A stretch of 64,000 nt of DNA from Photobacterium aquimaris (GCF_002954455.1 NZ_MSCC01000001.1:509205-573204), one strand, 5' to 3'. Shown: positions 28,035 through 38,751, counted from the stretch's first letter. Made by a program: numbers and translations. Notes: generated by a model from the letters alone, not told the origin.

Positions 28035-30131
28035 ATGAAGCTTTCAATTCCTTTGGCTGCGCGTTTACCGTTAGCGCGTTTACAAAATATGCCTGCAATC
28101 GGTGCGCCGATAATGGTATTGGCAACCTTGGCGATGATCATTCTGCCAATACCGCCATTAATGTTGGACATGGTCTTTACCTTTAATATTGCGTTGGCAT
28201 TAGTGGTGTTGTTAGTCACTGTTTACACTCGCCGCCCTCTCGATTTTGCTGCTTTTCCAACCGTATTGCTTATCGCGACCTTATTACGTCTAGCGCTTAA
28301 CGTTGCTTCAACGCGAATTGTATTACTTCATGGTCATGAAGGACCAGAGGCTGCTGGTGAGGTTATTCATGCCTTTGGTGCGGTTGTTATTGGTGGTAAT
28401 TATGCTGTTGGTTTAGTGGTGTTTATTATTCTGATGATTATTAACTTCATGGTAGTAACCAAAGGTGCAGGTCGTATCTCAGAAGTTAGTGCTCGCTTTA
28501 CCCTTGATGCCTTACCTGGTAAGCAAATGGCGATTGATGCCGATTTAAATGCAGGTCTTATTGATCAAGAGCAAGCCCGTACTCGCCGTTTTGAAGTTAC
28601 CAAAGAAGCTGATTTTTATGGTTCGATGGATGGTGCGTCTAAGTTTGTAAAAGGAGATGCGATTGCCGGTATTTTAATTTTATTTCTTAATATTATCGGT
28701 GGTTTAATCATTGGTATGACCCAAAATGGGTTAGCGTTTGTTGAAGCACTGGAAATATATAGCTTGCTTACCATTGGTGATGGACTGGTCGCACAGATAC
28801 CGTCGTTATTATTGTCCATTGGTGCAGCAATGCTGGTAACTCGTCAAAATACTGACGAGGATATGGGCCAGCAAATGTACTTTCAAATGTTTAATAATCC
28901 GCAGGCGTTGATTATTACTGGTTCGATTTTATTTGTGATGGGTATTGTGCCGGGCATGCCCCATGTGCCGTTTTTATTTTTAGCTGCACTGATTGGTGGC
29001 GTTGCTTATTGGCGTTACAAAAAAGATCGAACCGCTGCATTAGTTGAAAAAGAACCTCTGTCTCATGATTTAGCCCCGATTCAACCTATGAAAGAGCTGT
29101 CATGGGATGATGTTCAGCCGGTTGATACCATTGGCTTAGAAGTCGGTTATCGGCTTATTTCTATGGTTGATAAAGATCAAGGCGGAGAGCTGTTAGAGCG
29201 TGTTAAAGGCGTGCGTAAAAAACTCTCCCAAGATTTTGGTTTCCTCGTACCTCCGGTCCATATTCGTGATAATTTAGAATTACCGCCAAATAGTTACCGT
29301 ATCAGCCTAATGGGGGTTACCTGTGGTGAAGCTAATATTCATCCCAATATGGATTTAGCTATTAACCCAGGGCAAGTGTTTGGCAGCATTGATGGTGAAC
29401 GTACCTTTGATCCTGCGTTTGGTTTAGAAGCGATATGGATTCAAGTTTCTCAACGTGAACACGCTCAAGCATTAGGCTATACCGTGGTAGATTCTGCCAC
29501 TGTGTTAGCGACCCATTTAAGTCAACTATTGACCAACCACGCCGCACAATTATTAGGTCATGAAGAAGTTCAAAACTTACTTGAAATGTTAGGCCAATCG
29601 ACACCTAAGTTGGTGGATGGTTTTGTACCTGATCAATTACCACTGGGTGTGGTAGTAAAAGTAATGCAGAACTTACTCAATGAAGCTATTCCATTACGGG
29701 ATATTCGAACCATCGTTCAAACCTTGTCTGAGTACTCTAGCAAGAGTCAAGATCCTGACATTCTCACCGCGGCGGCACGTATTGGATTAAAACGATTAAT
29801 TTGTCAGGAAATCAATGGAATAGAGTCTGAATTGCCGGTGATAACTTTGGTTCCTGAGTTGGAACAAATATTGCATCAGACCATGCAATCTGCCGGTGGG
29901 GAGTCTTCAGGTATTGAACCAGGACTCGCTGAGCGTTTGCAACGTTCGCTTACTGAAGCAACTCAACAACAAGAATTAAAAGGTGAGCCTGCAGTTTTAC
30001 TTACATCCGGTGTTTTGCGTTCTACCTTGGCAAAATTTGTCAAAAATACTATTCCGACATTGAGAGTGTTGTCTTATCAAGAAGTACCTGATGAAAAGCA
30101 AATTCGCATTGTTAATGCGGTTGGCCATTAA
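28035..30131 (+). CDS. flhA: Export gate protein FlhA
   Basis: FlhA is the large export gate subunit that forms the nonameric ring receiving chaperone-substrate complexes. The N-terminal half has about eight membrane helices and the FHIPEP-type signature region (RISEVSARFTLDALPGKQMA, then DADLNAGLIDQEQARTRR). The C-terminal half is the cytoplasmic domain ending VLSYQEVPDEKQIRIVNAVG. It is 698 residues. It has its own sigma-54 element and leads flhAFG-fliA. Confidence 0.96.
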   Translation: MKLSIPLAARLPLARLQNMPAIGAPIMVLATLAMIILPIPPLMLDMVFTFNIALALVVLLVTVYTRRPLDFAAFPTVLLIATLLRLALNVASTRIVLLHGHEGPEAAGEVIHAFGAVVIGGNYAVGLVVFIILMIINFMVVTKGAGRISEVSARFTLDALPGKQMAIDADLNAGLIDQEQARTRRFEVTKEADFYGSMDGASKFVKGDAIAGILILFLNIIGGLIIGMTQNGLAFVEALEIYSLLTIGDGLVAQIPSLLLSIGAAMLVTRQNTDEDMGQQMYFQMFNNPQALIITGSILFVMGIVPGMPHVPFLFLAALIGGVAYWRYKKDRTAALVEKEPLSHDLAPIQPMKELSWDDVQPVDTIGLEVGYRLISMVDKDQGGELLERVKGVRKKLSQDFGFLVPPVHIRDNLELPPNSYRISLMGVTCGEANIHPNMDLAINPGQVFGSIDGERTFDPAFGLEAIWIQVSQREHAQALGYTVVDSATVLATHLSQLLTNHAAQLLGHEEVQNLLEMLGQSTPKLVDGFVPDQLPLGVVVKVMQNLLNEAIPLRDIRTIVQTLSEYSSKSQDPDILTAAARIGLKRLICQEINGIESELPVITLVPELEQILHQTMQSAGGESSGIEPGLAERLQRSLTEATQQQELKGEPAVLLTSGVLRSTLAKFVKNTIPTLRVLSYQEVPDEKQIRIVNAVGH

Positions 30132-30182
30132 TAATGGTGAAACTCAATATTCATTTAAGCACGTGCTGATAGGGAATTAAGT

Positions 30183-31805
30183 TTGAAAATAAAACGATTT
30201 TTTGCCAAGGACATGAGAACAGCACTTAGCGAAGTCAAAGAAGAACTTGGCCCTGACGCAGTGATTATGTCAAATAAAAAAGTCTCTGGCGGCGTCGAAA
30301 TTGTCGCTGCAGTTGATACTGATACTCAGCCAATGATGACGAAAACCACACATGATGTGCGTGATGAGTTAGCGCAAGGCTTAGGGCAAGCACGGCGCAA
30401 ACTAGCTGATGATAAAGTCAATGTGACGCCATCAGCATCAAAGCCGTTTGCCAGTGTGCTCCAAAATTATGCCGCAGCGACAGAAACGCCAGACAATATG
30501 GCCTCTGTTGATTCATTAACGGCATTATTGCAGCGCCAATCAAAGCATCAAGATCAGCTACAAGCACAGTCTAATCATTCAAATGATGGCAGCCGAGAGC
30601 AGGCGCGTCAGCATTATTACCACAGTGATAGCCATGAGCAGCATCGGCAGCAGCATGGCGTTGATCGTCAACCTGCATCATTACGATCGCAACCTAAACG
30701 TCGTTATGATGAACAATCTTATGATCTCAATGTGGGGGATTATAACCGTCCAGCGTCGAAACAATTTGAACGTGAAGTGGCTATTGGTCGAAATGATTAT
30801 GGTACGCCACCACGTAAGCCACGGTTAGATCCGAGTCGCTATGAAGTCAAAGGGACACGTAAAGACGATGACTTAGAGACGATGCGTGCTGAAATTATCT
30901 CAATTCGACGTTTATTAGAACATCAATTATCCGGGCTGATGTGGCAAGAAGTTGAACGCCAAGAGCCAATGCGAGCAATGATGATTAAGCGATTAGAAAA
31001 GATGGGTTTATCAGCCCAACTCGCAGATCAATTAGCTTGTTATATTCCTGAAGATTTACCGACTAATGAAGCATGGCCGGCACTACTTGATTTATTAGCA
31101 GATCAAATACTGACCACTGATGATTGTATTTTAGAAACTGGTGGTGTGGTGGCTTTACTTGGACCAACAGGGGTCGGTAAAACAACCACCGTTGCCAAAT
31201 TGGCCGCACGGGCTGCAATGGAATTTGGCCCTAGTCAAATCGCATTAGTGACCACAGATAATTACCGTATTGGTGCTCATGAACAGCTTGCTACTTATGG
31301 CCGAATTATGGGGTGTCCTGTCAGAGTGGCTAAAGATGCGCAAGAACTGGCCGATATACTTCATCAGTTACGCCATCGACGATTAGTGTTGCTTGATACT
31401 GCTGGAATGGGGCAACGGGATATTCGTTTGACCGAACAGTTAGATACCATAATGCAAAATAGCGGCGCTAAGATTCGCAGTTATTTGGTGATGCCAGCAA
31501 CATCACAACGACGGGTGCTTGAGGAGACGATTGAGCATTTTCGTCGTATTCCATTGTCAGGCTGTGTATTAACCAAGCTTGATGAATCATTAAGTTTAGG
31601 TGAAATAATCTGTGTTGCTATTCAAAATGCCTTACCAATTGCATATTTAGCAGATGGTCAACGGGTTCCTGAAGATTTGAAAGTAGCAACGGGAAATTAC
31701 CTAGTTTCGCGTGCCAATGAGTTGTTAGAACGAGAGTTGTCACAGCAATCTCATGTATGGGCTAGTGATAGTTCAGATAACAAAACGGCCGATTTTTATG
31801 ACTGA
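30183..31805 (+). CDS. flhF: FlhF, SRP-type GTPase that places the polar flagellum
   Basis: FlhF marks the cell pole for flagellar assembly. The N-terminal B domain begins KRFFAKDMRTALSEVKEELG; a long basic, Gln/His/Arg-rich region follows (about 90-240). The C-terminal NG domains have G1 GPTGVGKTTTVAKLAARA, G3 DTAGMGQRD and G4 TKLDE. It is 540 residues, starts at TTG 30183, and overlaps flhG by eight bases. Polar flagellation of the host is the inference. Confidence 0.95.
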   Translation: MKIKRFFAKDMRTALSEVKEELGPDAVIMSNKKVSGGVEIVAAVDTDTQPMMTKTTHDVRDELAQGLGQARRKLADDKVNVTPSASKPFASVLQNYAAATETPDNMASVDSLTALLQRQSKHQDQLQAQSNHSNDGSREQARQHYYHSDSHEQHRQQHGVDRQPASLRSQPKRRYDEQSYDLNVGDYNRPASKQFEREVAIGRNDYGTPPRKPRLDPSRYEVKGTRKDDDLETMRAEIISIRRLLEHQLSGLMWQEVERQEPMRAMMIKRLEKMGLSAQLADQLACYIPEDLPTNEAWPALLDLLADQILTTDDCILETGGVVALLGPTGVGKTTTVAKLAARAAMEFGPSQIALVTTDNYRIGAHEQLATYGRIMGCPVRVAKDAQELADILHQLRHRRLVLLDTAGMGQRDIRLTEQLDTIMQNSGAKIRSYLVMPATSQRRVLEETIEHFRRIPLSGCVLTKLDESLSLGEIICVAIQNALPIAYLADGQRVPEDLKVATGNYLVSRANELLERELSQQSHVWASDSSDNKTADFYD

Positions 31806-32688
31806 GAACATCATGTACGATCAAGCGAGTGGTTTACGTCGAATGACCCAATTAACGTCGACAAAAGTCATTACGGTTACTGGCGGTAAAGGTGGCGTAG
31901 GTAAAACCAATGTCACACTTAATATGGCAATTTCAATGGCGCGCCAAGGTAAACGTGTCATGGTGCTTGATGCTGATCTTGGGTTAGCTAATGTCGATGT
32001 GATGTTAGGGTTACGTGCTGGGCGAAATCTTTCACATGTGCTGGCTGGGTTGTGCGAACTTAAAGATATTATTATCGAAGGCCCTTATGGCGTGAAAATT
32101 ATTCCATCGGCTTCGGGCACTCAGAATATGGCGGAATTAACCCCTGCGCAACATGCTGGCTTAATTCGCGCGTTTGGTAATTTACAAGACGAACTCGATT
32201 TTTTTATTGTCGACACTGCTGCTGGTATTTCTGACATGGTGCTCAGTTTTGCTCGTGCAGCTCAAGATATTGTTATTGTGGTGTGCGATGAACCGACGTC
32301 GATCACAGATGCGTACGCATTAATGAAAATTTTGAGTCGTGAGTATGATATTCAACGATTTAAGATTGTTGCCAACATGGTTCGTAGTTATCGTGAAGGG
32401 CGCGATTTATTCATTAAATTAACCCGAGTAACGGAACGTTTTCTGGATGCTAACCTTGAACTTGCCGCATGTATTCCTCTTGATGATAACGTTCGCCAAG
32501 CGGTTAAACGTCAAAAATTAGTGGTCGAGGCATTTCCGCATACACCTGCAGCGTTAGCACTGAACTCATTGGCATCAAAAGCAATGACATGGCCGATTCC
32601 GCATCATCCAGGTGGGCATTTGGAGTTTTTTGTTGAACGATTGTTAGTGCATAAACCGCGAGCCATGGAGGCCCAAATTTGTGAATAA
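31798..32688 (+). CDS. flhG: FlhG (FleN), MinD-like ATPase limiting flagellar number
   Basis: FlhG counters FlhF and FlrA to keep the number of polar flagella low. The deviant Walker A is TGGKGGVGKTNVTLNMA, followed by VMVLDADLGLANVDVMLGLR and VDTAAGISDMVLSFARAAQD. The N-terminus MTENIMYDQASGLRRM contains the DQASGLR activation helix. I choose ATG 31798, whose frame overlaps the flhF stop; an ATG at 31753 lies well inside flhF. The product is 296 residues. The end overlaps fliA by eight bases. Confidence 0.95.
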   Translation: MTENIMYDQASGLRRMTQLTSTKVITVTGGKGGVGKTNVTLNMAISMARQGKRVMVLDADLGLANVDVMLGLRAGRNLSHVLAGLCELKDIIIEGPYGVKIIPSASGTQNMAELTPAQHAGLIRAFGNLQDELDFFIVDTAAGISDMVLSFARAAQDIVIVVCDEPTSITDAYALMKILSREYDIQRFKIVANMVRSYREGRDLFIKLTRVTERFLDANLELAACIPLDDNVRQAVKRQKLVVEAFPHTPAALALNSLASKAMTWPIPHHPGGHLEFFVERLLVHKPRAMEAQICE

Positions 32689-33403
32689 AACCTTAACCTA
32701 TAGCCGTTATCAACAAAGCCCACAGGCGTTTATTGAGCGCTATTCAACCTTGGTAAAGCGGATTGCACATCACTTAATGGCCCGCTTACCACCAAGTGTA
32801 TTAGTCGAAGACTTAATTCAATCGGGCATGATCGGGTTGTTAGAAGCACAACAAAATTACGATCCTAGCAAAGGGGCGAGTTTTGAAACTTTTGCTGGTA
32901 TTCGTATTCGTGGTGCGATGTTAGATGATATTCGCCGTGGTGATTGGGTACCGCGTTCGGTGTATAAAAATAATCGACTTATCAGTGATGCGATTTCACA
33001 CCTTGAACATAGTCTTGGTCGCGATCCGACGGATAATGAAATATCGACGTATCTTGATATGCCATTAGAACAGTATCATCAAGCATTAAACGATGTAAAT
33101 TGCGGGCGTATCGTTGGCATTGCTGATCTTGCTGGTGGTGAAGAAACAATGGTTAATGACGAAGATGTTAATCAAAATCTGCCATTCCAAGGCGTGGTTG
33201 ATGATAGTTTTCGACATAGTTTAGCTGCGGCGATTAAGACCCTGCCAGAGCGAGAAGCATTAGTGCTGTCATTGTATTACGACGAAGAAATGAATTTAAA
33301 AGAAATAGGTGCCGTTATTGGTGTGAGTGAATCGCGTATTTGTCAGATTCATAGCCAAGCGATGCAGCGATTACGGGCTAAATTACATGCTTGGGCTGCG
33401 TGA
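32681..33403 (+). CDS. fliA: Flagellar sigma factor FliA (sigma-28)
   Basis: FliA transcribes the late flagellar and motility genes, including the flagellin in this window. Region 2 is clear (LVEDLIQSGMIGLLEAQQNY, then FAGIRIRGAMLDDIRRGDWV), and so is the region 4 helix-turn-helix (LKEIGAVIGVSESRICQIHS). It is 240 residues with GTG start 32681 inside the end of flhG. Confidence 0.96.
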   Translation: MNKTLTYSRYQQSPQAFIERYSTLVKRIAHHLMARLPPSVLVEDLIQSGMIGLLEAQQNYDPSKGASFETFAGIRIRGAMLDDIRRGDWVPRSVYKNNRLISDAISHLEHSLGRDPTDNEISTYLDMPLEQYHQALNDVNCGRIVGIADLAGGEETMVNDEDVNQNLPFQGVVDDSFRHSLAAAIKTLPEREALVLSLYYDEEMNLKEIGAVIGVSESRICQIHSQAMQRLRAKLHAWAA

Positions 33404-33451
33404 TTTCAATAATAGTGCTGTCATTATTTATAACTTACAACACAGTTTACT

Positions 33452-33847
33452 GTGGAGGCCATTTTGAATACAAATATGAAAATTCTTATTGTTGATGACT
33501 TTTCAACAATGCGTCGTATCGTTAAAAATTTACTGCGTGATTTAGGATTTAACAATACTGTTGAAGCCGATGATGGCGTAACAGCATTGCCGTTATTAAA
33601 ACGTGGTGATTTTGATTTTGTGGTTACTGATTGGAATATGCCTGGAATGCAAGGCATTGATTTATTACGTCATATTCGTGCGGATGAGCAATTAAAACAT
33701 TTACCCGTTTTGATGATCACTGCGGAAGCTAAGCGTGAACAAATCATTGAAGCCGCTCAAGCTGGTGTGAATGGTTATATTGTAAAACCATTTAATGCCG
33801 CAACATTGAAAGAAAAACTCGCGAAGATTTTTGAACGGTTACAGTAG
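33452..33847 (+). CDS. cheY: Chemotaxis response regulator CheY
   Basis: CheY carries the signal from CheA to the motor. The receiver fold is complete: [16 protein letters not shown], phosphoacceptor Asp60 in [12 protein letters not shown], Thr in LMITAEAK and Lys in GYIVKPF. The boundary given is the GTG that yields [10 protein letters not shown], as Vibrio CheY3 is usually annotated. However, a strong GGAGG (33454-33458) lies five bases before an in-frame TTG at 33464, which is the better start by ribosome-site evidence. cheZ follows after 31 bases. Confidence 0.95.
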   Translation: MEAILNTNMKILIVDDFSTMRRIVKNLLRDLGFNNTVEADDGVTALPLLKRGDFDFVVTDWNMPGMQGIDLLRHIRADEQLKHLPVLMITAEAKREQIIEAAQAGVNGYIVKPFNAATLKEKLAKIFERLQ

Positions 33848-33878
33848 TTATTGCGTTTTGGCATAGGGAAAGTTAACC

Positions 33879-34598
33879 ATGATTTCATTAGAGCAAGCGC
33901 AGCAATTAGTGGTGTTGCTTGAACAAGGACAGCAACAACAAGCTAATACGTTAGTGCAAACTTTAGTTGAACATCAGCGTTCACCTATGTACGAGGAAGT
34001 GGGCAAAATGACGCGCCAGCTGCATGACTCCTTAGTCAGTTTTCGGCTTGATCCTCGTTGGAATGATTTGGCTAAAACCGACATTCCAGATGCGCGCGAT
34101 AGTTTATCTTATGTAATAGATAAAACTGAAGCTGCCGCTAACCGTACAATGGATGCGGTTGAAATAACCTTACCGATTGCCGAACAATTACAGCAAACAC
34201 TGCATCATCTTCAGCCGCAATGGCAGCAGTTAATGGCAGGTAAAATTGCGTTGGTTGATTTTAAACAACTTTGCCACGATATTAATCGATTATTAATTCA
34301 AGTTAATCAAGACAGCTCTCTTTTACGTGAACATTTAACTGATATTTTAATGGCTCAAGATTTTCAGGATCTGACCGGTCAAGTCATACGACGAGTGATC
34401 GCCTTAGTTCACGAAATTGAACAGCGAATGCTTGAAATTTTACAAGCGTTTGGTATCGAGCAAGCTGCACTGACTGAGGTAGAGATTAAGCCATCAACGG
34501 TGACCGCGGAAGGGCCAATTATTAATCCCCAGCAACGTAAAGATGCACTTTCATCACAGGATGATGTTGATGACTTACTTTCAAGTCTTGGATTTTAG
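33879..34598 (+). CDS. cheZ: CheY-P phosphatase CheZ
   Basis: CheZ dephosphorylates CheY. The catalytic helix region LMAQDFQDLTGQVIRRVIAL contains the conserved Asp and Gln (DFQDLTGQ). The C-terminal CheY-binding tail is intact (SSQDDVDDLLSSLGF). The product is 239 residues and mostly helical. It lies between cheY and cheA, ten bases before the latter. Confidence 0.96.
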   Translation: MISLEQAQQLVVLLEQGQQQQANTLVQTLVEHQRSPMYEEVGKMTRQLHDSLVSFRLDPRWNDLAKTDIPDARDSLSYVIDKTEAAANRTMDAVEITLPIAEQLQQTLHHLQPQWQQLMAGKIALVDFKQLCHDINRLLIQVNQDSSLLREHLTDILMAQDFQDLTGQVIRRVIALVHEIEQRMLEILQAFGIEQAALTEVEIKPSTVTAEGPIINPQQRKDALSSQDDVDDLLSSLGF

Positions 34599-34607
34599 AG
34601 GGAATTT

Positions 34608-36734
34608 ATGAGTTTTGATTTAGATGAAGATATCCTACAAGACTTTTTAATTGAAGCTGGGGAAATTCTTGAATTATTGTCTGAGCAATTGGTTGAACTT
34701 GAGCGTCGTCCTGACGATAGTGAATTATTAAACGCTATCTTTCGTGGTTTTCATACCGTTAAAGGTGGTGCTGGTTTTTTATCTTTGGCTGAGCTAGTTG
34801 ATGCCTGCCACGGTGCTGAAAACGTGTTTGATTTGCTACGCACGGGTAAGCGTAGTGTCACATCAGATCTCATGGATGTGATTTTGACGGCGTTAGATTG
34901 TATTAACGTTATGTTTTCACAGGTACAAGCGCACCAACCACTGACTAAAGCTGATCAAACATTATTGGATCAATTACATCATTACAGTTTACCGCCTACT
35001 GCTGTTGAAACCACAGAGGTTGAGCCTGAGGCTGTTATTGTGCCGTCATCAAATAATGTAATTAATGCTGATAGTATCGATGATATTACTCAAGATGAAT
35101 TTGATCGTTTATTAGATGAGTTACACGGTGTTGGTAATTCTCCCTCTTCAGTAGCAGTATCACCTTCAGCGGTAGCAGTAACGGCAACGGATAATATTGC
35201 TAGTGGTATTGAAAGTAGCGATATTACCGATGATGAGTTTGAACGGCTATTAGATGAGTTACATGGCAGTGGTAACGCGCCTGGTAGTGAGGTTGTATCT
35301 GTTACTGCTGAATCTGTCATAACCAATGACAATCTTGCGGTTGTTAATGATAATTTGATGACAGATGATGAGTTTGAAAATTTATTAGATGAATTACATG
35401 GTGTGGGTCGTGGGCCTCAGGTTGATCCAATACCAGCAGTTATTGCGCCATTAGAGGCTGAGTCGGTTGCGGTTAACCCGCATTTAGCCACGAATAACAA
35501 CGTGGTTGAACCTGTAAATCCACCAGTACTAGCAGTGACGAAAGATAAACCTAAGCCTCAAGCAGAAACTACAGTACGTGTTGATACTTCAACTCTTGAT
35601 ATCATCATGAACATGGTGGGTGAGTTAGTGTTAGTGCGCAATCGTTTGGTGAGTTTAGGGTTAAATACCACCGATGAAGAAATGTCTAAAGCGGTATCAA
35701 CACTGGATGTTGTTACCGCTGATCTTCAAGGTGCGGTAATGAAAACTCGCATGCAGCCTATCAAAAAAGTTTTTGGTCGTTTTCCGCGAGTAGTACGTGA
35801 TTTAGCCCGTAGTCTTAATAAAGAAATCGTGCTGGAAATGGTAGGGGAAGATACTGATCTTGATAAAAACTTAGTGGAAGCCTTAGCCGATCCTTTAGTG
35901 CACTTAGTACGTAACTCGGTTGATCATGGTATTGAAATGCCAGCAGTGCGCGAGCAAGCCGGTAAGTCGCCAACAGGTAAAGTGTTACTCTCCGCGTCAC
36001 AAGAAGGGGATCATATTCGGTTAACCATTGAAGATGATGGTGGCGGTATGGATGCCAATAAATTACGTCAAATTGCAATTGATCGCGGCATGATGGATCA
36101 CGATGCCGCTTCACGGTTAAGTGATAATGATGCTTATAATCTGATTTTTGCCCCTGGTTTTTCAACCAAAAAACAGATTTCAGATATTTCAGGGCGCGGT
36201 GTTGGTATGGATGTGGTTAAAACCAGCATCAACCAACTTAACGGTTCGATATCAATTAATTCGGTGTTAGGAAAAGGAACCCGAATTGATATTAAAGTGC
36301 CACTGACATTAGCGATTTTACCGACATTAATGGTTGGCGTGGCGCAGCAGCCATTCGCGTTACCTTTAGCGAGTGTGAATGAGATTTTCCATTTAGATTT
36401 AACCAAAACCCATACTGTTGATGGTCAATTAACGATTATTGTGCGTGAAAAAGCGATTCCGTTATTTTTTCTACAAGATTGGTTATCGAAAAAATCACCG
36501 AGCCGTAATCAACAACATAGTAATTATGGTCATGTGGTGATTGTCCAAACCGGTCACCAACGGGTCGGTTTTGTGGTTGATAGCCTAATCGGCCAAGAAG
36601 AAGTGGTGATTAAACCGCTAGATAAACTTCTAAAAGGCACACCGGGTATGGCTGGAGCAACCATTACCAGTGATGGCCATATAGCCCTTATCTTAGATGT
36701 ACCGAACCTATTAAACCATTATGTAACACGTTAA
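34608..36734 (+). CDS. cheA: Chemotaxis histidine kinase CheA
   Basis: CheA phosphorylates CheY and CheB in response to receptor arrays. The P1 domain has phosphoacceptor His49 in FRGFHTVKGGAGFLSL. P3 and P4 follow near residue 325 (VDTSTLDIIMNMVGELVLVR; HLVRNSVDHGIE; DDGGGMD; SGRGVGMDVVKTSI), and P5 ends the protein. In place of a recognisable folded P2 domain, residues 130-320 form an Ala/Val/Ser/Pro-rich linker with three copies of a DITxDEFxxLLDELHG peptide (residues 159-174, 205-220, 250-265). These resemble the CheY-binding peptides of FliM and CheZ. The product is 708 residues. Confidence 0.95.
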   Translation: MSFDLDEDILQDFLIEAGEILELLSEQLVELERRPDDSELLNAIFRGFHTVKGGAGFLSLAELVDACHGAENVFDLLRTGKRSVTSDLMDVILTALDCINVMFSQVQAHQPLTKADQTLLDQLHHYSLPPTAVETTEVEPEAVIVPSSNNVINADSIDDITQDEFDRLLDELHGVGNSPSSVAVSPSAVAVTATDNIASGIESSDITDDEFERLLDELHGSGNAPGSEVVSVTAESVITNDNLAVVNDNLMTDDEFENLLDELHGVGRGPQVDPIPAVIAPLEAESVAVNPHLATNNNVVEPVNPPVLAVTKDKPKPQAETTVRVDTSTLDIIMNMVGELVLVRNRLVSLGLNTTDEEMSKAVSTLDVVTADLQGAVMKTRMQPIKKVFGRFPRVVRDLARSLNKEIVLEMVGEDTDLDKNLVEALADPLVHLVRNSVDHGIEMPAVREQAGKSPTGKVLLSASQEGDHIRLTIEDDGGGMDANKLRQIAIDRGMMDHDAASRLSDNDAYNLIFAPGFSTKKQISDISGRGVGMDVVKTSINQLNGSISINSVLGKGTRIDIKVPLTLAILPTLMVGVAQQPFALPLASVNEIFHLDLTKTHTVDGQLTIIVREKAIPLFFLQDWLSKKSPSRNQQHSNYGHVVIVQTGHQRVGFVVDSLIGQEEVVIKPLDKLLKGTPGMAGATITSDGHIALILDVPNLLNHYVTR

Positions 36735-36808
36735 TTACTAACAATAATAACCGATTGACCGCCAGTGATTAGGCTGACGGTATTGTTTAGGTAAAGGAAT
36801 AAAAACAA

Positions 36809-37972
36809 ATGGCAATAAAGGTGTTAGTGGTTGATGATTCAAGCTTTTTTCGTCGCCGTGTGAGTGAGATTATTAATGCTGATCCTCGACTAACCGTTGT
36901 TGGTAATGCCGCTAATGGTAAAGAAGCATGTGAGCTGGTGAAAGTGTTACAGCCTGATGTTATTACCATGGATATTGAAATGCCGGTGATGGATGGTATT
37001 ACTGCGGTACGTGAAATAATGAAAATAGCCCCGACGCCTATTTTGATGTTTTCTTCTTTAACTCAAGATGGTGCCAAGGCGACCTTAGATGCACTTGATG
37101 CGGGTGCCCTCGATTTTTTACCGAAAAAGTTTGAAGATATTGCCCGTAATCGTGATGAAGCGGTCGATCTATTACAAAAACGGGTCGCAGAATTAGCCGG
37201 AAAACGTTTTTATTTACGGCGTCATAATGTTTCATCGCCTGCGATAAAGACGTTATCTACGCCACCTGGGCGTAATATGTCAGCGATGACATCTAAAGTT
37301 CGCCCCGCTGCTATTTCGGCAATAAACACGGGACGCACTGGTAGCGAACCCGCGCTGACGGCCAAAATACCATTACGTTTTCGCGCCTCAGGCAAAAAGT
37401 ATCAGTTAGTTGCAATTGGAACCTCAACCGGCGGGCCGGTCGCATTACAAAAAATTCTGACCCAATTACCAGCGAATTTTCCATATCCGATTATTTTAGT
37501 GCAACATATGCCTGCAACGTTTACGGCAGCGTTTGCGGCACGATTAAATAACCTCTGTAGTATTGAAGTAAAAGAAGCGCAAAATGGCGATATACTCCGC
37601 GCTGGCGTGGCGTATTTAGCTCCAGGTGGACAGCAGATGATGGTTGATGGACGGGCAGTTGGAGCTCGACTACGCATTATTGATGGTGGCGAGCGCATGA
37701 ATTACAAGCCTTGTGTTGATGTCAGCTTTGGATCTGCGGCGAAAGTGTTTAATGATCGCGTATTATCGATAGTGCTAACAGGTATGGGGGCTGATGGTCG
37801 CGAAGGTGCACGGATGTTAAAAGCCAATGGCTCCACTGTTTGGGCACAAGATGAAGATAGCTGTGTGGTATATGGTATGCCACAAGCAGTTGCTAAAGCG
37901 GGTATTTCTAGTCATGATCTTCCCCTTGACCGCATTGCGGAATATATTTTAATTGAATTGGGTTTGTCGTGA
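36809..37972 (+). CDS. cheB: Chemotaxis methylesterase CheB
   Basis: CheB removes methyl groups from, and deamidates, chemoreceptors to allow adaptation. The receiver domain (residues 1-125) has Asp55 in [12 protein letters not shown] and Lys in FLPKKF. After a basic linker, the esterase domain shows the Ser in [12 protein letters not shown], the His in [14 protein letters not shown], and the Asp in [14 protein letters not shown]. The product is 387 residues. It ends 11 bases before the proposed parC start. Confidence 0.95.
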   Translation: MAIKVLVVDDSSFFRRRVSEIINADPRLTVVGNAANGKEACELVKVLQPDVITMDIEMPVMDGITAVREIMKIAPTPILMFSSLTQDGAKATLDALDAGALDFLPKKFEDIARNRDEAVDLLQKRVAELAGKRFYLRRHNVSSPAIKTLSTPPGRNMSAMTSKVRPAAISAINTGRTGSEPALTAKIPLRFRASGKKYQLVAIGTSTGGPVALQKILTQLPANFPYPIILVQHMPATFTAAFAARLNNLCSIEVKEAQNGDILRAGVAYLAPGGQQMMVDGRAVGARLRIIDGGERMNYKPCVDVSFGSAAKVFNDRVLSIVLTGMGADGREGARMLKANGSTVWAQDEDSCVVYGMPQAVAKAGISSHDLPLDRIAEYILIELGLS

Positions 37973-37982
37973 GGAGTTAAAG

Positions 37983-38751
37983 GTGGTTGTTTGGAGTATT
38001 GCAAACCAAAAAGGTGGAGTAGGGAAAACGACCACTACCATAGCATTAGCAGGATTACTAAGTGAACAAAACCAGCGGGTATTAGTGGTTGATACCGATC
38101 CCCATGGATCATTAACAACCTATTTGAATTTTGATGCTGATTATGTGCCCGCCAGTTTATTTGATTTATTTCAATTACCACACATTGATTATGATGGTGT
38201 AAGAGAATTAATTTTAAGCACCACATTTAGCCATATTGATATTATTCCAGCCCATATGTCATTAGCGACTTTAGATCGCTCTATGGGTAACCGCAGTGGT
38301 ATGGGATTAGTATTGAAAAAAGCATTAACCGCGGTTGCCGCAGACTATGACTATGTATTGATAGATTGCCCACCGATTCTTGGGGTGATGATGGTCAACG
38401 CTCTGGCAGCCAGTGATCGGATTTTGATTCCAGTACAAACTGAGTTTTTAGCCATGAAAGGCCTCGAGCGCATGTTGCGTACCTTGCAGATTATGCAGCG
38501 TTCTAAACCAGGTGGCTTTGATGTCACTATTGTGCCGACCATGTATGACAAGCGTACTCGAGCATCATTGCAAACTTTGCAAGATCTCAAAACCCGTTAT
38601 CCTGATCAAGTGTGGGCATCAGCGATTCCGATTGATACTAAATTTCGAGATGCCAGTATTAAACATATGCCGCCATCATTGTATGCTCATAATTGTCGTG
38701 GAGTATTTGCTTACAAAACGTTACTTAGTCATTTAACAAGGCTTGCACACA

